This document shows, one piece after another, positions 20,849 to 32,569 of a stretch of 64,000 nucleotides of DNA. Position 1 is the first letter of the stretch. Each line of letters opens with the position of its first letter. The stretch is taken from assembly GCF_004683905.1 (NCBI RefSeq), contig NZ_CP038438.1, forward strand, positions 3,038,001 to 3,102,000, in the 5' to 3' direction. The translations under genes were made by a program, and so were the position numbers. The notes beneath the pieces were generated by a model that saw only the letters and a program-made list of their open reading frames with translations, was not told where the DNA came from and searched no databases. The stretch comes from Pseudomonas fluorescens (GTDB lineage: Bacteria > Pseudomonadota > Gammaproteobacteria > Pseudomonadales > Pseudomonadaceae).

Positions 20849-22566
20849 GGCTGGCTCTGGCTGAAGATGAGGATTTCGATCTGCCCACGGCGGTAGTGCT
20901 TGCCGTCTATCGGCAACAGCTCCAGTTGCTGCTCGTCAGAGGTGCTGTTGACGCGCATCACCACGCCCACCGAGCCTTTTTTGCGCGCTTCGGTCATCCA
21001 TTCGCCTACGCCGTCGAGGCTGACCTTGCGTGAGGCCATGGCCGGGTCATCGAGGCCGTACTTGAGCTCGCCAACGGTGTTGAACAGGTCGACTTGCGGG
21101 CGACGCAAACGCCATGACAATGCGGAAGCGGCTCCCAGGTCGTTACTCAGCAACGAGCTGGTTTCGCTCAGTTCCTGCTGATGTTCGGCAATGAACTGAT
21201 CGGGCATCTTGCTGTTTACGATGGTCGCCGGCATCGCCGCTGGCAGCAATGCGACGAGCAGGCCGATGCCCAACGCCGGCATCGCCCACAGCGTCAGAGG
21301 GCGCAAGGCTTGCAGCGATCCGGCAATCAGCCAGCCGAGCAGCACGATATAGCCCAGCGACAGGCTGAACATTTCGGTGTGTTCGTAAATTTCACGGGTC
21401 GCTTGCAGATAAATCAGCGCGATCAGTGCGGCGATGGCCAGCACTACGTTGACCACACCGTTGATGCGTAAGACGCGGCCGTTCTGGTCAGCTATCCAGT
21501 TCATCACGGTGTAGCCCATCAACAGAGCCAATGGCAGCAGGCACGGCATGATGTAAGTCGGCAGTTTGCCGCTGCTCGCGCTGAAAAAAGCCAGCGGCAG
21601 CAGGAACCACAAGGCGAGGAAGGCAATTTTCGGATCACGCTTTTCGCGCCAGGTACGCAGCAGCGTCGAAGGCAACAGCAGTGCCCACGGCAAGGTGGAC
21701 GCAAACAGCAGCGGCAGGTAGAACCACCATGGTCGTGCGTGCTGTGCGTCTTCACCGGCGGCGAAGCGGCGGATGTGTTCGTGCCAGAAGAAGAACCGCC
21801 AGAAATCCGGTTCACGCGCATGCACGGCCAGTGCCCATGGCACGCTGACCAGCGCGGCCACCGCCACGGCAACCAGTCCGTAACGCACCAGTTCACCGAA
21901 GCGCCGTTGCCAGATCATGTAGGGCAGGGCGATCAGCACCGGCAGCATCAGGGCGAGGAAACCTTTGGTCATCAGGCCCATGCCGCAGGCAAATCCCAAC
22001 AAAGCCCAGCCGCCCAGCCGCGCGCGCGGGGTGTTGCTGTCGATGGCAAACCAGATCGCCACCAGACTCAGGTTGACCCACAAGGTGAACTGCGGATCGA
22101 GGTTGGCATAGCCGGCTTGTCCTGCGATCAGGCCGAAGCTCATATAAAGGAGAGCGCACGCGGCGCTGATTCGCGGGTTGTTCCACAGGCGCCGGGCCAG
22201 CAGGTAGGCCAGCCACACACTAACCCCGGAGCTGAGTGCCGAGGCGATGCGCACGCCAAACAGGTTTTCACCGAAAATCGCCTGGCCGATGGCGATCATC
22301 CAGTAGCCGGCAATCGGTTTTTCGAAGTAGCGAATGCCCATGAAGTGCGGCGCCACCCAGTTGCCGCTCTGCAGCATTTCCTGGCTGATCTGCCCATAAC
22401 GGGTTTCATCGGGAATCCACAGGCCGTGGGTCATCAGCGGCAGCAGATAAAACACCACGAATGCCAGCACCAGCCCGGGTATCGCAAAGCGTTCGATCAG
22501 GGAGCTCTGGTGGAGGCGCGGCAAATTCAGCGCTGCATGGTGCAGCGGTTTGTTCTCAGACGTCAT
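20845..22566 (-). CDS. arnT: Second ArnT: aminoarabinose (or related sugar):lipid A transferase
   Basis: A 573-residue paralogue of the operon ArnT, with the same catalytic loop [10 protein letters not shown] and the same [17 protein letters not shown] and [13 protein letters not shown] segments. It carries an N-terminal cytoplasmic extension of about 30 residues missing from the first copy. An AAGG stands before the ATG. No sugar-synthesis genes accompany it, so it would depend on the main operon for donor, or use a different lipid-linked donor. The two copies may modify different lipid A positions or act under different signals. Confidence 0.9.
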   Translation of the reverse strand: MTSENKPLHHAALNLPRLHQSSLIERFAIPGLVLAFVVFYLLPLMTHGLWIPDETRYGQISQEMLQSGNWVAPHFMGIRYFEKPIAGYWMIAIGQAIFGENLFGVRIASALSSGVSVWLAYLLARRLWNNPRISAACALLYMSFGLIAGQAGYANLDPQFTLWVNLSLVAIWFAIDSNTPRARLGGWALLGFACGMGLMTKGFLALMLPVLIALPYMIWQRRFGELVRYGLVAVAVAALVSVPWALAVHAREPDFWRFFFWHEHIRRFAAGEDAQHARPWWFYLPLLFASTLPWALLLPSTLLRTWREKRDPKIAFLALWFLLPLAFFSASSGKLPTYIMPCLLPLALLMGYTVMNWIADQNGRVLRINGVVNVVLAIAALIALIYLQATREIYEHTEMFSLSLGYIVLLGWLIAGSLQALRPLTLWAMPALGIGLLVALLPAAMPATIVNSKMPDQFIAEHQQELSETSSLLSNDLGAASALSWRLRRPQVDLFNTVGELKYGLDDPAMASRKVSLDGVGEWMTEARKKGSVGVVMRVNSTSDEQQLELLPIDGKHYRRGQIEILIFSQSQP

Positions 22567-22860
22567 GACTGGACCTTGGTGCAGTACAAAGTGTGCGTTT
22601 CAGTGACGGCCCGGCGATTTCCGTTGCAGGCGCGGCACTGGGTTGAATGAATGCAGAGGCGAGCACGGCCGAGGGGCGTGTCCTGCATTCAGAGAACGGG
22701 TCTGCTTCCAGCTTTAAGTTCTCCTCGGGAAGACAAGCTTTAAAATGAAATATTTCCAGTTCTGGAAAGTAAAAAACATTTCTTATTACAAATTTCATAC
22801 ACGCCAATACCCTGTGCCAGAGCATTGGCCGAGCCGTTTGTTCTCGACTAAGTTTGATGA
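22567..22860. promoter_or_regulatory. AT-rich leader upstream of the second arnT, with a palindrome
   Basis: This 294-base gap has no gene. It is AT-rich around 22735-22800 and contains the perfect 16-base palindrome TTTCCAGTTCTGGAAA at 22753-22768, about 187 bases before the second arnT. The gap suggests that arnT-GT39 has its own promoter rather than depending on the phosphatase gene upstream. Confidence 0.45.
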
Positions 22861-23541
22861 TTACTTGGCCAATCGTTGCCAGCCTTCGGGATTCATGATG
22901 CCGATTACATCAAGTTTTCCTTGTGCATCTATCCGGGCCAAAACAGTGCTGCCATATTCGGCGGCGACCGCGCGCGGGTAACCGGTCTGCCGTTCAAAAT
23001 CGGCGATGCAGCCGCTGTGGGTTACCAGAATCATGTTCTGTCCCGGGGTCTTGTGCGCCACCAATTCATTGCGCATCGTCGGGCCACAGGTTTCCAGCCA
23101 TTCCGCCGCCACGGCATCGTGGCCGAGCATGTAATGCGCAGTCTGCAGGGTGCGCGTCAACGGGCTGCTGAAGAACTGGGTCTTTTCCAGGCCCAGTTGC
23201 GTAAAGCCACGGCCGACGTCGGCTGCAGCAATGCTGCCAGCCTGGGTGATACCGTCCGCCGGCCCCAGGCAAGTATTGGTCGAGCGGTCGCAACGTTCGG
23301 TGTGGCGAACCAGTGCGACGACTTCACCGGCCTGCCAGGCCTTCACCCATTCCTGGGTAGCCGACGCACTCGCATAGCGCAGGTTGGGGGGCGAGCGTTG
23401 CATCCAGACGAAGCCGCAAATCAGTGCGATCAGCAGCAAACCGACGGCAATGATTGCCCAGGTGCGCGGACGAGACAGGTCCCATCGCTTGGACGCTGAT
23501 TGTACTTGTACTAATTCAACCACGACGTTGCCCCTTGTCAT
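22861..23541 (-). CDS. Membrane-anchored histidine phosphatase, Ais/PmrG-like
   Basis: A 226-residue protein with one N-terminal membrane anchor (about 27-46) and a periplasmic histidine phosphatase domain. Catalytic residues are visible: Arg79-His80 in ALVRHTERCD, Arg130 in SSPLTRTLQTA, and His175 in VTHSGC. In enterobacteria, Ais/PmrG removes phosphate from LPS core heptose and its gene neighbours the arn operon. Here the neighbour is the second arnT, so a role in envelope phosphate remodelling is inferred. A generic periplasmic phosphatase cannot be ruled out. Confidence 0.78.
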   Translation of the reverse strand: MTRGNVVVELVQVQSASKRWDLSRPRTWAIIAVGLLLIALICGFVWMQRSPPNLRYASASATQEWVKAWQAGEVVALVRHTERCDRSTNTCLGPADGITQAGSIAAADVGRGFTQLGLEKTQFFSSPLTRTLQTAHYMLGHDAVAAEWLETCGPTMRNELVAHKTPGQNMILVTHSGCIADFERQTGYPRAVAAEYGSTVLARIDAQGKLDVIGIMNPEGWQRLAK

Positions 23542-23857
23542 TCCCGAGTTCCATTCAGTTCACACGCAAAGTGCAACGTAAGCTCCAGGAGATTAGTTAC
23601 TTTACGGGGATCTGCTTGAATGGCTGCTGAACACTACGTTCAGAGTCGTGGCGGGGCAGTGAAGAACATGTGAAAAATTTGCGAGAGAAGCGCAGGTATT
23701 AGCGGAAAAGTCTATTTGATAACTAAACTCAAATAGTCGTTTTGTTTGTTTTGGCCACTTAACAATAGCGCCAGTGGAGGCGAAGCTGCGACTTTGGATA
23801 ACGTCGTGGCGCAGCTGCTTTCAGCCCCCGACATCAGCACTGGAGTCATTGGACCGG
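23542..23857. promoter_or_regulatory. Divergent promoter region between the Ais-like phosphatase and the sensor kinase
   Basis: A 316-base AT-richer gap without a gene. Read leftward it contains AAATTTTTCACATG (TTTTTCAC core at 23670-23677), which resembles the core of the ColR-binding consensus I recall from P. putida, though two upstream consensus positions do not match. It is a candidate control site for the phosphatase gene only. Confidence 0.35.
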
Positions 23858-25168
23858 ATGGACCTCAAGCAAAGCCTCGCCAATCGGATCGTGATTGTGT
23901 TCGCCTTGATGAGCGCGGTGGTGGCCGGTGTCTTCGCGATGGGCATTGTGGCTACCGTGCATGTCGTGGAGCACAAGTTGACCATGACCGCGCTGAGCGG
24001 CGGACTGCGCCGGTTGTTGGCGATGGACGACATCAATCAATGGCGGCACGAGCCGGAAAAGAGCGAACTGTTTTTTTTCGAGAATGGCCCGGGGCCCATG
24101 GCGCTGACGCCGCAACTGGCGGAACTGCCCGTGGGGTTTCAAGAGATCACGCTCAACGGCGACGACTTCTATGCGATGGTCGAGGCGGTCGGTGGCCGCA
24201 AATATGTGCTGTTGCGCAATCAGGAAAGCTTCGAACAGCGTGAACACCTGCTGTTCGTGGTGGTGATAGTCGGGTTCATCCTCAGTGTCATGCTGGCGGT
24301 CGCGCTCGGCAGGTTGTTGGCGCGGCAGGTCATGGCGCCGGTGATTCGCCTGGCGGGGCAGGTACGTCATCGCGATCAGTTGATCGCGTTGGCGCCGGCC
24401 CTGCATCCGGATTACGCCGATGATGAAGTAGGGGAGCTGGCCCTGTCTTTCGACCAGACACTCGGCCGGTTACGCGAAACCCTGAACCGCGAAAAACTCT
24501 TCACCAGTGATGTCAGTCATGAACTGCGCACACCGTTGATGATTCTGGCCAGCTCCTGCGAGCTGTTGCTGGCCAACCCCTCGCTGGATCAGCGTTCCAC
24601 TCAGCAGGTCAAACGCATTGCCCGGGCCAGCGCTGAAATGCGCCAACTGGTCGAAACTTTCTTGATGCTGGCGCGCAAGCCGGAAGAGCTTGGCACCGAA
24701 TCCACTTGCACACTCAAATCGATCGCCGACGCCCAGGTGGAAATCTGGGGGCGACTGATTCGTGAAAAGGGTCTGGAATTCATCTACGAGCCGCAACTGG
24801 CGGGCACCACGCGTTATGACCTGACGTTCTTGCAGTCGGTCATGGGCAATCTGTTGCGCAACGCCTGGCACTACACCGATCAGGGTTTTGTCCGCTTGAC
24901 GCTGCTCAAGGACAGTTTCGTGGTCGAGGACAGCGGCATCGGTATTCCGGAAGAGAAACGTCACGCGATGTTCCAGCCATTCGTGCGCGGTGACGAGCAG
25001 CGCGGTGAAGGCCTTGGGCTGGGATTGTCGCTGGTGCAGCGGATCTGCAGCCATCAGCGCTGGCAGGTTCAGTTGGTGACTCGCGAACCCAACGGCTGCC
25101 GTTTCACCGTCACGCTGTCGGCGGCTCAGGAGGCCGACGGGCAGACGCGAGAATTACCCGCCGCTTGA
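23858..25168 (+). CDS. Sensor histidine kinase without adjacent response regulator
   Basis: A 436-residue two-helix membrane sensor. Helices lie at about 10-36 and 131-152 around a periplasmic region of roughly 95 residues, then a linker, a HisKA domain with phospho-acceptor His221 (SDVSHELRTPLMIL), and an ATP-binding domain with N-box NLLRNAWHYT, G1 EDSGIGIP and G2 GEGLGLGLSL. The ATG at 23858 (MDLKQSLANR) is chosen with GGAG upstream. No response regulator gene lies next to it. Its position across from an LPS-modification module suggests an envelope signal. The 3' end overlaps the pqiC-like gene by 43 bases. Confidence 0.88.
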   Translation: MDLKQSLANRIVIVFALMSAVVAGVFAMGIVATVHVVEHKLTMTALSGGLRRLLAMDDINQWRHEPEKSELFFFENGPGPMALTPQLAELPVGFQEITLNGDDFYAMVEAVGGRKYVLLRNQESFEQREHLLFVVVIVGFILSVMLAVALGRLLARQVMAPVIRLAGQVRHRDQLIALAPALHPDYADDEVGELALSFDQTLGRLRETLNREKLFTSDVSHELRTPLMILASSCELLLANPSLDQRSTQQVKRIARASAEMRQLVETFLMLARKPEELGTESTCTLKSIADAQVEIWGRLIREKGLEFIYEPQLAGTTRYDLTFLQSVMGNLLRNAWHYTDQGFVRLTLLKDSFVVEDSGIGIPEEKRHAMFQPFVRGDEQRGEGLGLGLSLVQRICSHQRWQVQLVTREPNGCRFTVTLSAAQEADGQTRELPAA

Positions 25169-25677
25169 TTGATCAATGCAGCCAGGCGTTTGACGTTGTT
25201 CTGTTGCGCGGCCACCAGTTCGTCGATGCTCGGGCCGGACGGAGTTTGCAAGGTTGAATGGCAGGTCAGCAGAGCATTGTCCGCCGCACCGCTGGGACGC
25301 AGGCGCCATTTGACGTCGATCAGCCCGTACTGGCCGGGGATCGAGTCGAAACGCTGCACATCGATGCGCACCGAGACGTTGCCGCGACTGCCGGTATTGC
25401 TCAGTTGATCGTTCAAGGCACTGCGCAGCTCATCCGCCAGACTCGCCCCCCACCACTGGGTTTCCAGAATCGCCAGGCCATTGTTGCCCTGACGGATGAC
25501 GATTTGCGGGCGGTCGACCTGCGGCGGCACGCTGATCCCCTCGATCGGAATCTGCGCGCCCGAGCGGGACGGCGGCAGTTGCACCGGGGTCAGGGTGTGA
25601 AAGTTGATCGGCTCGCTGCGGCAGGCGCCCAAAAGCAGGAACGCAGCGAGCACGGTGATCTTCAGCGGTAAAGCCAT
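25126..25677 (-). CDS. pqiC: PqiC-like lipoprotein (ABC-type transport auxiliary)
   Basis: A 183-residue lipoprotein with signal sequence and lipobox LLLGACRS (lipidated Cys19). The following domain (FHTLTPV..., AILETQWWGASLADELRSAL) is the YmbA/PqiC family, an outer-membrane partner of the MCE protein PqiB in intermembrane lipid transport. It begins 16 bases after the pqiB stop, with AGGAG at good spacing. Its 3' end overlaps the convergent kinase gene. Confidence 0.88.
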   Translation of the reverse strand: MALPLKITVLAAFLLLGACRSEPINFHTLTPVQLPPSRSGAQIPIEGISVPPQVDRPQIVIRQGNNGLAILETQWWGASLADELRSALNDQLSNTGSRGNVSVRIDVQRFDSIPGQYGLIDVKWRLRPSGAADNALLTCHSTLQTPSGPSIDELVAAQQNNVKRLAALINQAAGNSRVCPSAS

Positions 25678-25693
25678 GGGGGAGCTCCTGTGC

Positions 25694-27349
25694 TCAATTG
25701 CGCGGCGGTCCTTTCAGATCCAGCGGCGCCGCGTTGTCGGGACGACCGCGAATCAGCGATTCCGGATGGCGACCGAGATAATCCGACAGCTCACGCAGCG
25801 AACGCGACATGCGCCCGAGTTCGTCGAGGGTCTCGGTGAGTTTCTCGCGCTGTGGCGAATCTTCGGCCAGGGTCGAGCTGGCGGACTGCAAGGTCTTGCT
25901 GACGTCGGCCAGGGTGGTCTGCACGCTTGGCAGGGTTTTCGCGTTGAACTGGGTCAGGCCTTTGCGCAGCTCGACGAGGTTGCTGTCGAGGTTGCCGGCA
26001 ATCCGTTCGACCGGCAGTTTGTTGAGCTTGTCGACCACGGCTTCGAGTTTTTCCTGCAACTGTTCGAGGCTGCCGGGCACGGTTGGCAAGACCACCGGCC
26101 GAGCCGTCGCGTCGAACGCAACTTTCTCGGCTTTCGGGAAGAAATCCAGCGCAATGTACAGTTGCCCGGTCAGCAGGTTGCCGCTGCGGGCCTGGGCGCG
26201 CAGACCATTGTCGACGAAGGTGCCAAGCAGGCGAATGCCGGCGGCTTCGTCGTTGGGATCGTGCTTGAATTCGGTCAGCATCTTTTTGTAGGCCTGCCCC
26301 AGGCGCTGCGGGTAAATGACGATGCCGACGTTAAGCGGGAAGCTGCGTTTTTTCGCGTCGAAGTCCAGGTTGATGCCGACCACCCGGCCGATCTCCATGC
26401 CGAGAAACTCTACCGGTGCATCGACCTTGAGCCCACGCAGCGACTGATCGAAACGCAGCACCATGTATTGCGCCTTGCCGTTGGGCGGGGCGAGGGCGGT
26501 CTGCTGATCGGCGAACAGTTCGAAATCCTTGTCGTCGGCGGCGGCAACGTCGTTGGGGCTGTAATCCGGCGCACGGAAGGCAATGCCGCCGACCAGCATG
26601 GTCGACAGCGATTCAGTCTTCACCGCAAAGCCGTTGGCGCCGACATTGATGTCGATGCCGCTGGCGTTCCAGAACCGGGTGTTTTCGGTGACGAACGCGT
26701 CGTTTGGCGAATGGATGAACACCTCGATGTCCACGCCCTTGCCCTCGGGGTTGAGCGTGTAGGTCACCACCTGACCGACCGGAATCTTTCGGTAGTAAAC
26801 CGGCGAACCAATGTCCAGCGAGCCGAGATCCGGCGCATGCAGCATGAAGCGCTTGCCCGGTTCGCCGTAAGTGATCGGGGGCGGGTTCTCCAGGCCCTTG
26901 AAGTGTTTGGCGCGGCTGTCGGACTGGCCGATGTCGGCGCCGATGTAGTCGCCGGAGAGCAGGGTGTCGATGCCCGACACACCACCTGCGCCGATGCGCG
27001 GGCGCACGACCCAGAAGTGCGAGTCTTCGCGGGTAAAGGTTTCGGCCTGCTTGGCCAGTTTGATCGTGGCGTCGACGCTCTTCTGATCGCCGCTCAACTC
27101 GACGTCAGTCACCTGACCGATCACCACATTGCGGTATTTGACCTCGGTCTTGTTGGCGGTCAGGCCACTGCCGGTCTTGAAGTTGACGACGATGGTCGGG
27201 CCTTCCTGCATCAGGTTGTGCACCACCAGCGAAATACCGACCAGCACCGCGACGATCGGCACGATCCACACCAGTGAAATACCGAAGCGACGCGTCTTGA
27301 TCGGCGCTTGACCCGGTGCTCGTGGCTCATCGGCGGCTGACGACTTCAT
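25694..27349 (-). CDS. pqiB: Intermembrane transport MCE protein PqiB
   Basis: A 551-residue protein with one N-terminal inner-membrane helix (about 24-44) and repeated MlaD/MCE domains, whose starts are visible as GPTIVVNFKTGSGLTANKT, GSPVYYRKIPVGQV, and LRGLKVDAPVEFLGMEIGRV. A helical C-terminal region with LNKLPVERIAGNLDSN follows. PqiB forms a periplasm-spanning tube for lipids. A strong GAGGAGG precedes the ATG. The usual membrane partner gene pqiA is absent upstream, where an unrelated oxidase gene ends 117 bases away. Confidence 0.93.
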   Translation of the reverse strand: MKSSAADEPRAPGQAPIKTRRFGISLVWIVPIVAVLVGISLVVHNLMQEGPTIVVNFKTGSGLTANKTEVKYRNVVIGQVTDVELSGDQKSVDATIKLAKQAETFTREDSHFWVVRPRIGAGGVSGIDTLLSGDYIGADIGQSDSRAKHFKGLENPPPITYGEPGKRFMLHAPDLGSLDIGSPVYYRKIPVGQVVTYTLNPEGKGVDIEVFIHSPNDAFVTENTRFWNASGIDINVGANGFAVKTESLSTMLVGGIAFRAPDYSPNDVAAADDKDFELFADQQTALAPPNGKAQYMVLRFDQSLRGLKVDAPVEFLGMEIGRVVGINLDFDAKKRSFPLNVGIVIYPQRLGQAYKKMLTEFKHDPNDEAAGIRLLGTFVDNGLRAQARSGNLLTGQLYIALDFFPKAEKVAFDATARPVVLPTVPGSLEQLQEKLEAVVDKLNKLPVERIAGNLDSNLVELRKGLTQFNAKTLPSVQTTLADVSKTLQSASSTLAEDSPQREKLTETLDELGRMSRSLRELSDYLGRHPESLIRGRPDNAAPLDLKGPPRN

Positions 27350-27392
27350 CCATGTCCTCCTCGGTTTTGTGGATGCTGAGCGTCAGGAACGC

Positions 27393-27421
27393 AAAAGCAC
27401 TTCATCAATATAGAAGTGCTT
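27393..27421 (-). terminator. Probable terminator after the gamma-glutamylputrescine oxidase gene
   Basis: A perfect 9-base stem (AAGCACTTC, 27395-27403, facing GAAGTGCTT, 27413-27421) with a nine-base loop and four T residues when read leftward. It separates the polyamine block from pqiBC. Confidence 0.6.
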
Positions 27422-27466
27422 GGCGATAGAGCAAATAAGCGAGGAGATGGTTACGTGGTGGATGCC

Positions 27467-29901
<2,435 letters not shown>

Positions 29902-29927
29902 TCAGATGGATCATTGTTCCCCTGCTC

Positions 29928-30021
29928 TTTGTGGGAGGGGGCTTGCTCCCGAAGAGGCCGGTACCTCCAACATTACAGCTGGCTGATACACCGCTTTCGG
30001 GAGCAAGCCCCCTCCCACAAA
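29928..30021. repeat. REPIN (paired REP palindromes)
   Basis: Inverted arms of about 26 bases, 29928-29953 and 29996-30021, share core GGGAGGGGGCTTGCTCCCG. They occupy the gap between the synthetase and binding-protein genes. In mRNA they could form a stable hairpin between two cistrons. Confidence 0.85.
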
Positions 30022-30057
30022 AAGCCATGCCATGGAGGAAGGGGATTTGTGCTGGAG

Positions 30058-31416
30058 TCAGACGCTCAGCAGCAAAAACTCGCGCTCCCAGGAGCTGATC
30101 ACGCGCTTGAAGTTTTCATGCTCGGCGCGTTTGACCGCGACGTAGCCGCGCACGAATTTGTTGCCCAGGTAGCGCGCAACGGTGTCGCACTCTTCCATTT
30201 GCGTCAGCGCGTCTTCGATGGTGATCGGCAGGCGCAGATTGCGGCGTTCGTAAGCGCGGCCTTCGACGGCGGCGCTCGGCTCGATGCCTTCGACCATGCC
30301 GATGTAGCCACACAGCAGGCTCGCGGCGATCGCCAGATACGGGTTGGCATCGGCGCCCGGCAGGCGGTTTTCCACGCGCATGGCTTCCGGCCCGGAGGTC
30401 GGCACACGCAGGCCGACGGTGCGGTTTTCTTCGCCCCACTCGACGTTGACCGGTGCCGAAGTGTCCGGCAGGAAGCGGCGGAACGAGTTCACGTTCGGCG
30501 CGAACATCGGCAGGACTTTCGGGATGTACTTCTGCAGGCCGCCGATGTGATGGCGGAACAGCTCGCTCATTGTGCCGTCGGCATTGGCGAAGATCGGCTT
30601 GCCGGTGGCGATTTCCACCACGCTCTGGTGCAGGTGCATGGCGCTGCCGGGTTCGTCGCCAATTGGCTTGGCCATGAACGTGGCAGTGACGTTGTGCTTG
30701 AGCGCCGCTTCGCGCAGGGTGCGTTTGAACACGGTGATCTGGTCGGCCAGATCCAGTGCGTCGCCGTGCCGGAAGTTGATTTCCATCTGCGCCGGGCCGT
30801 CTTCATGGATCAGCGTGTCCAGATCCAGACCTTGCAGCTCGCACCAGTCGTAGACGTCTTCGAACAGCGGATCGAATTCGTTGGCGGCATCGATCGAGAA
30901 CGATTGCCGACCGCTTTCGGCACGGCCCGAACGCCCCAGCGGCGCCTTGAGTGGCAGATCCGGGTCTTCGCAGCGCTGGGTCAGGTAGAACTCCATTTCC
31001 GGCGCCACGATCGGCTTCCAGCCCTTGTCGGTGTACAGCTGCAGGACTTTCTTCAGCACGTTGCGCGGCGACAGTTCGATCGGGTTGCCGAACTTGTCGA
31101 AGGTGTCGTGGATGACGATGGCGGTCGGCTCGATCGCCCATGGAATCACATACACGGCGTCGCTCACCGGTTTGCAGACCATGTCGATGTCGGCCGGGTC
31201 GAGCAGGTCGTAGTAGATATCGTCGTCGACAAAATCCCCGGTTACCGTTTGCAGCAGCACACTTTCCGGCAGGCGCATGCCTCGCTCATGCAGGAACTTG
31301 TTGGTCGGTGCGATCTTGCCGCGGGCGATGCCGGTCAGGTCGCTGACCACACATTCAACTTCGGTAATCTTGTGATCTTTCAGCCACGTGAACAGCTGAT
31401 CGAAAGGGGCATTCAT
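30058..31416 (-). CDS. puuA: Gamma-glutamylputrescine synthetase, glutamine synthetase family
   Basis: A 452-residue glutamine synthetase-fold enzyme. N-terminal beta-grasp domain (about 15-100), catalytic domain with PEMEFYLTQR, AQMEINF, GSAMHLHQSV (metal-binding His) and RVENRLPGADANPYL near the active site. In polyamine clusters such enzymes ligate glutamate to putrescine or related amines using ATP. The ATG at 31416 (MNAPFDQLF) with GAGGT upstream fits better than an upstream in-frame ATG. Substrate preference among polyamines or ethanolamine is not readable. Confidence 0.88.
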   Translation of the reverse strand: MNAPFDQLFTWLKDHKITEVECVVSDLTGIARGKIAPTNKFLHERGMRLPESVLLQTVTGDFVDDDIYYDLLDPADIDMVCKPVSDAVYVIPWAIEPTAIVIHDTFDKFGNPIELSPRNVLKKVLQLYTDKGWKPIVAPEMEFYLTQRCEDPDLPLKAPLGRSGRAESGRQSFSIDAANEFDPLFEDVYDWCELQGLDLDTLIHEDGPAQMEINFRHGDALDLADQITVFKRTLREAALKHNVTATFMAKPIGDEPGSAMHLHQSVVEIATGKPIFANADGTMSELFRHHIGGLQKYIPKVLPMFAPNVNSFRRFLPDTSAPVNVEWGEENRTVGLRVPTSGPEAMRVENRLPGADANPYLAIAASLLCGYIGMVEGIEPSAAVEGRAYERRNLRLPITIEDALTQMEECDTVARYLGNKFVRGYVAVKRAEHENFKRVISSWEREFLLLSV

Positions 31417-31577
31417 AAAGACCTCGTTATTGGTTTTATAGACGCCGGGGAGGGCGGGTTTCATCTTCCGCCCCTTCCCCTGTGGCGCGTTGACGACTAT
31501 CTTGGGCGTGCCTTGCCGTTCCATCTATCCACTTTAAGCAGCACCAAAGCGCACCAAAAGAGTGCGCAAGGTCTCCC

Positions 31578-32474
31578 ATGACAACGTGTAATCCGCTACA
31601 GGTTCAGGCTTTCAATACCGCTGATGTCAGCGAACAGATCCGCGCCACGCCGGGTTGGGTTCAGCATTACCAGCAAATGTCTCCCGGGCATTTCGCCGGG
31701 CAGATTCGCTATCTGGACCTGGAGGGTGTGCAGGTCTACGAAGAACAGATGAACACTCGCGTCGAGCAGACATTCAGCGCGCCATCGGGGGCCTTGGCCT
31801 TCTGTTTCGATCGCAGTGACAACGCGCTGTATCTGCTCAACGAAGACAGCCGCAACATCTGGATCACCCCGGAGAACTACCAGGAAATTGCCGTGGTGTT
31901 CGGCCCGGAATTCGTCCGTCAGCATGGTCTGGATGTGGCGAGACTCGAAGGATTGTTCATGGCACCGCTTAACTGCGGGCAGAACGCCTTGTTCAGTCGC
32001 TGGTTAAGCTCGACTCTCACGAAGTTGTCGCAAGCTGTTGATCCGTTTGATAAAGACTCACTGACTCAGCAGTTACTCGAAGACTGCCTGTTCATCCTCG
32101 ACAACGCACACACCCGTCTTGATCGCGGCGGATTACAGCGGCGTAGCGAAGAACGGATGATCATGAAGCGAGTAGGGGAGTGGGCGGCGGATTCGCCGGA
32201 AGACACCGTCAATCTGCTCGAACTGTCGAAGGTCGCAGGGGTGCCGTTGCGGCAACTACAGCAGGCGTTCAAGGCCTACACCGGGATGACCCCGAGTCAC
32301 TGGTTGCGCCTGCGCCGGCTGAACAGTGCACACCGCGAATTGCTCAAGCGCCGGCCCACGGAAACCACCGTGGCTGAGGTGGCGATGCGCTGGTCGTTCT
32401 GGCATCTGGGGCGGTTTTCCAGCAGTTATCGGGCGCTGTTCAAAGAGCTGCCGAGCGAGACGCTGAAACGCTAG
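31578..32474 (+). CDS. AraC-family transcriptional regulator
   Basis: A 298-residue regulator with a sensing N-terminal domain and a C-terminal double helix-turn-helix (LLELSKVAGVPLRQLQQAFKAYTGMTPSHWLRLRRLNSAHRELL and the final RFSSSYRALFKELPSE motif). It is transcribed away from the gamma-glutamylputrescine synthetase gene across a 161-base gap, so control of the polyamine block is likely by position. Similarity to EutR-type regulators would fit amine responses. The gap contains a repeated GCACCAAA element (31541-31560). Confidence 0.85.
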   Translation: MTTCNPLQVQAFNTADVSEQIRATPGWVQHYQQMSPGHFAGQIRYLDLEGVQVYEEQMNTRVEQTFSAPSGALAFCFDRSDNALYLLNEDSRNIWITPENYQEIAVVFGPEFVRQHGLDVARLEGLFMAPLNCGQNALFSRWLSSTLTKLSQAVDPFDKDSLTQQLLEDCLFILDNAHTRLDRGGLQRRSEERMIMKRVGEWAADSPEDTVNLLELSKVAGVPLRQLQQAFKAYTGMTPSHWLRLRRLNSAHRELLKRRPTETTVAEVAMRWSFWHLGRFSSSYRALFKELPSETLKR

Positions 32475-32520
32475 AGATTGCAGTAACGGGCAAAAAGATC
32501 TTTGTGTCCCAAGCGAAGTT

Positions 32521-32540
32521 AAATAGAATCAGTCTCATTT
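32521..32540 (+). promoter_or_regulatory. Fur-box-like sequence before the FecI-type sigma gene
   Basis: AAATAGAATCAGTCTCATTT lies 30 bases before the sigma gene. It resembles the degenerate pseudomonad Fur-box GAAT-N3-TCTCATT found before many FecI-type genes. Iron repression of this signalling set is inferred. Confidence 0.45.
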
Positions 32541-32569
32541 GAATCCAACTTCGCGCAGGGTCTCTTGAG

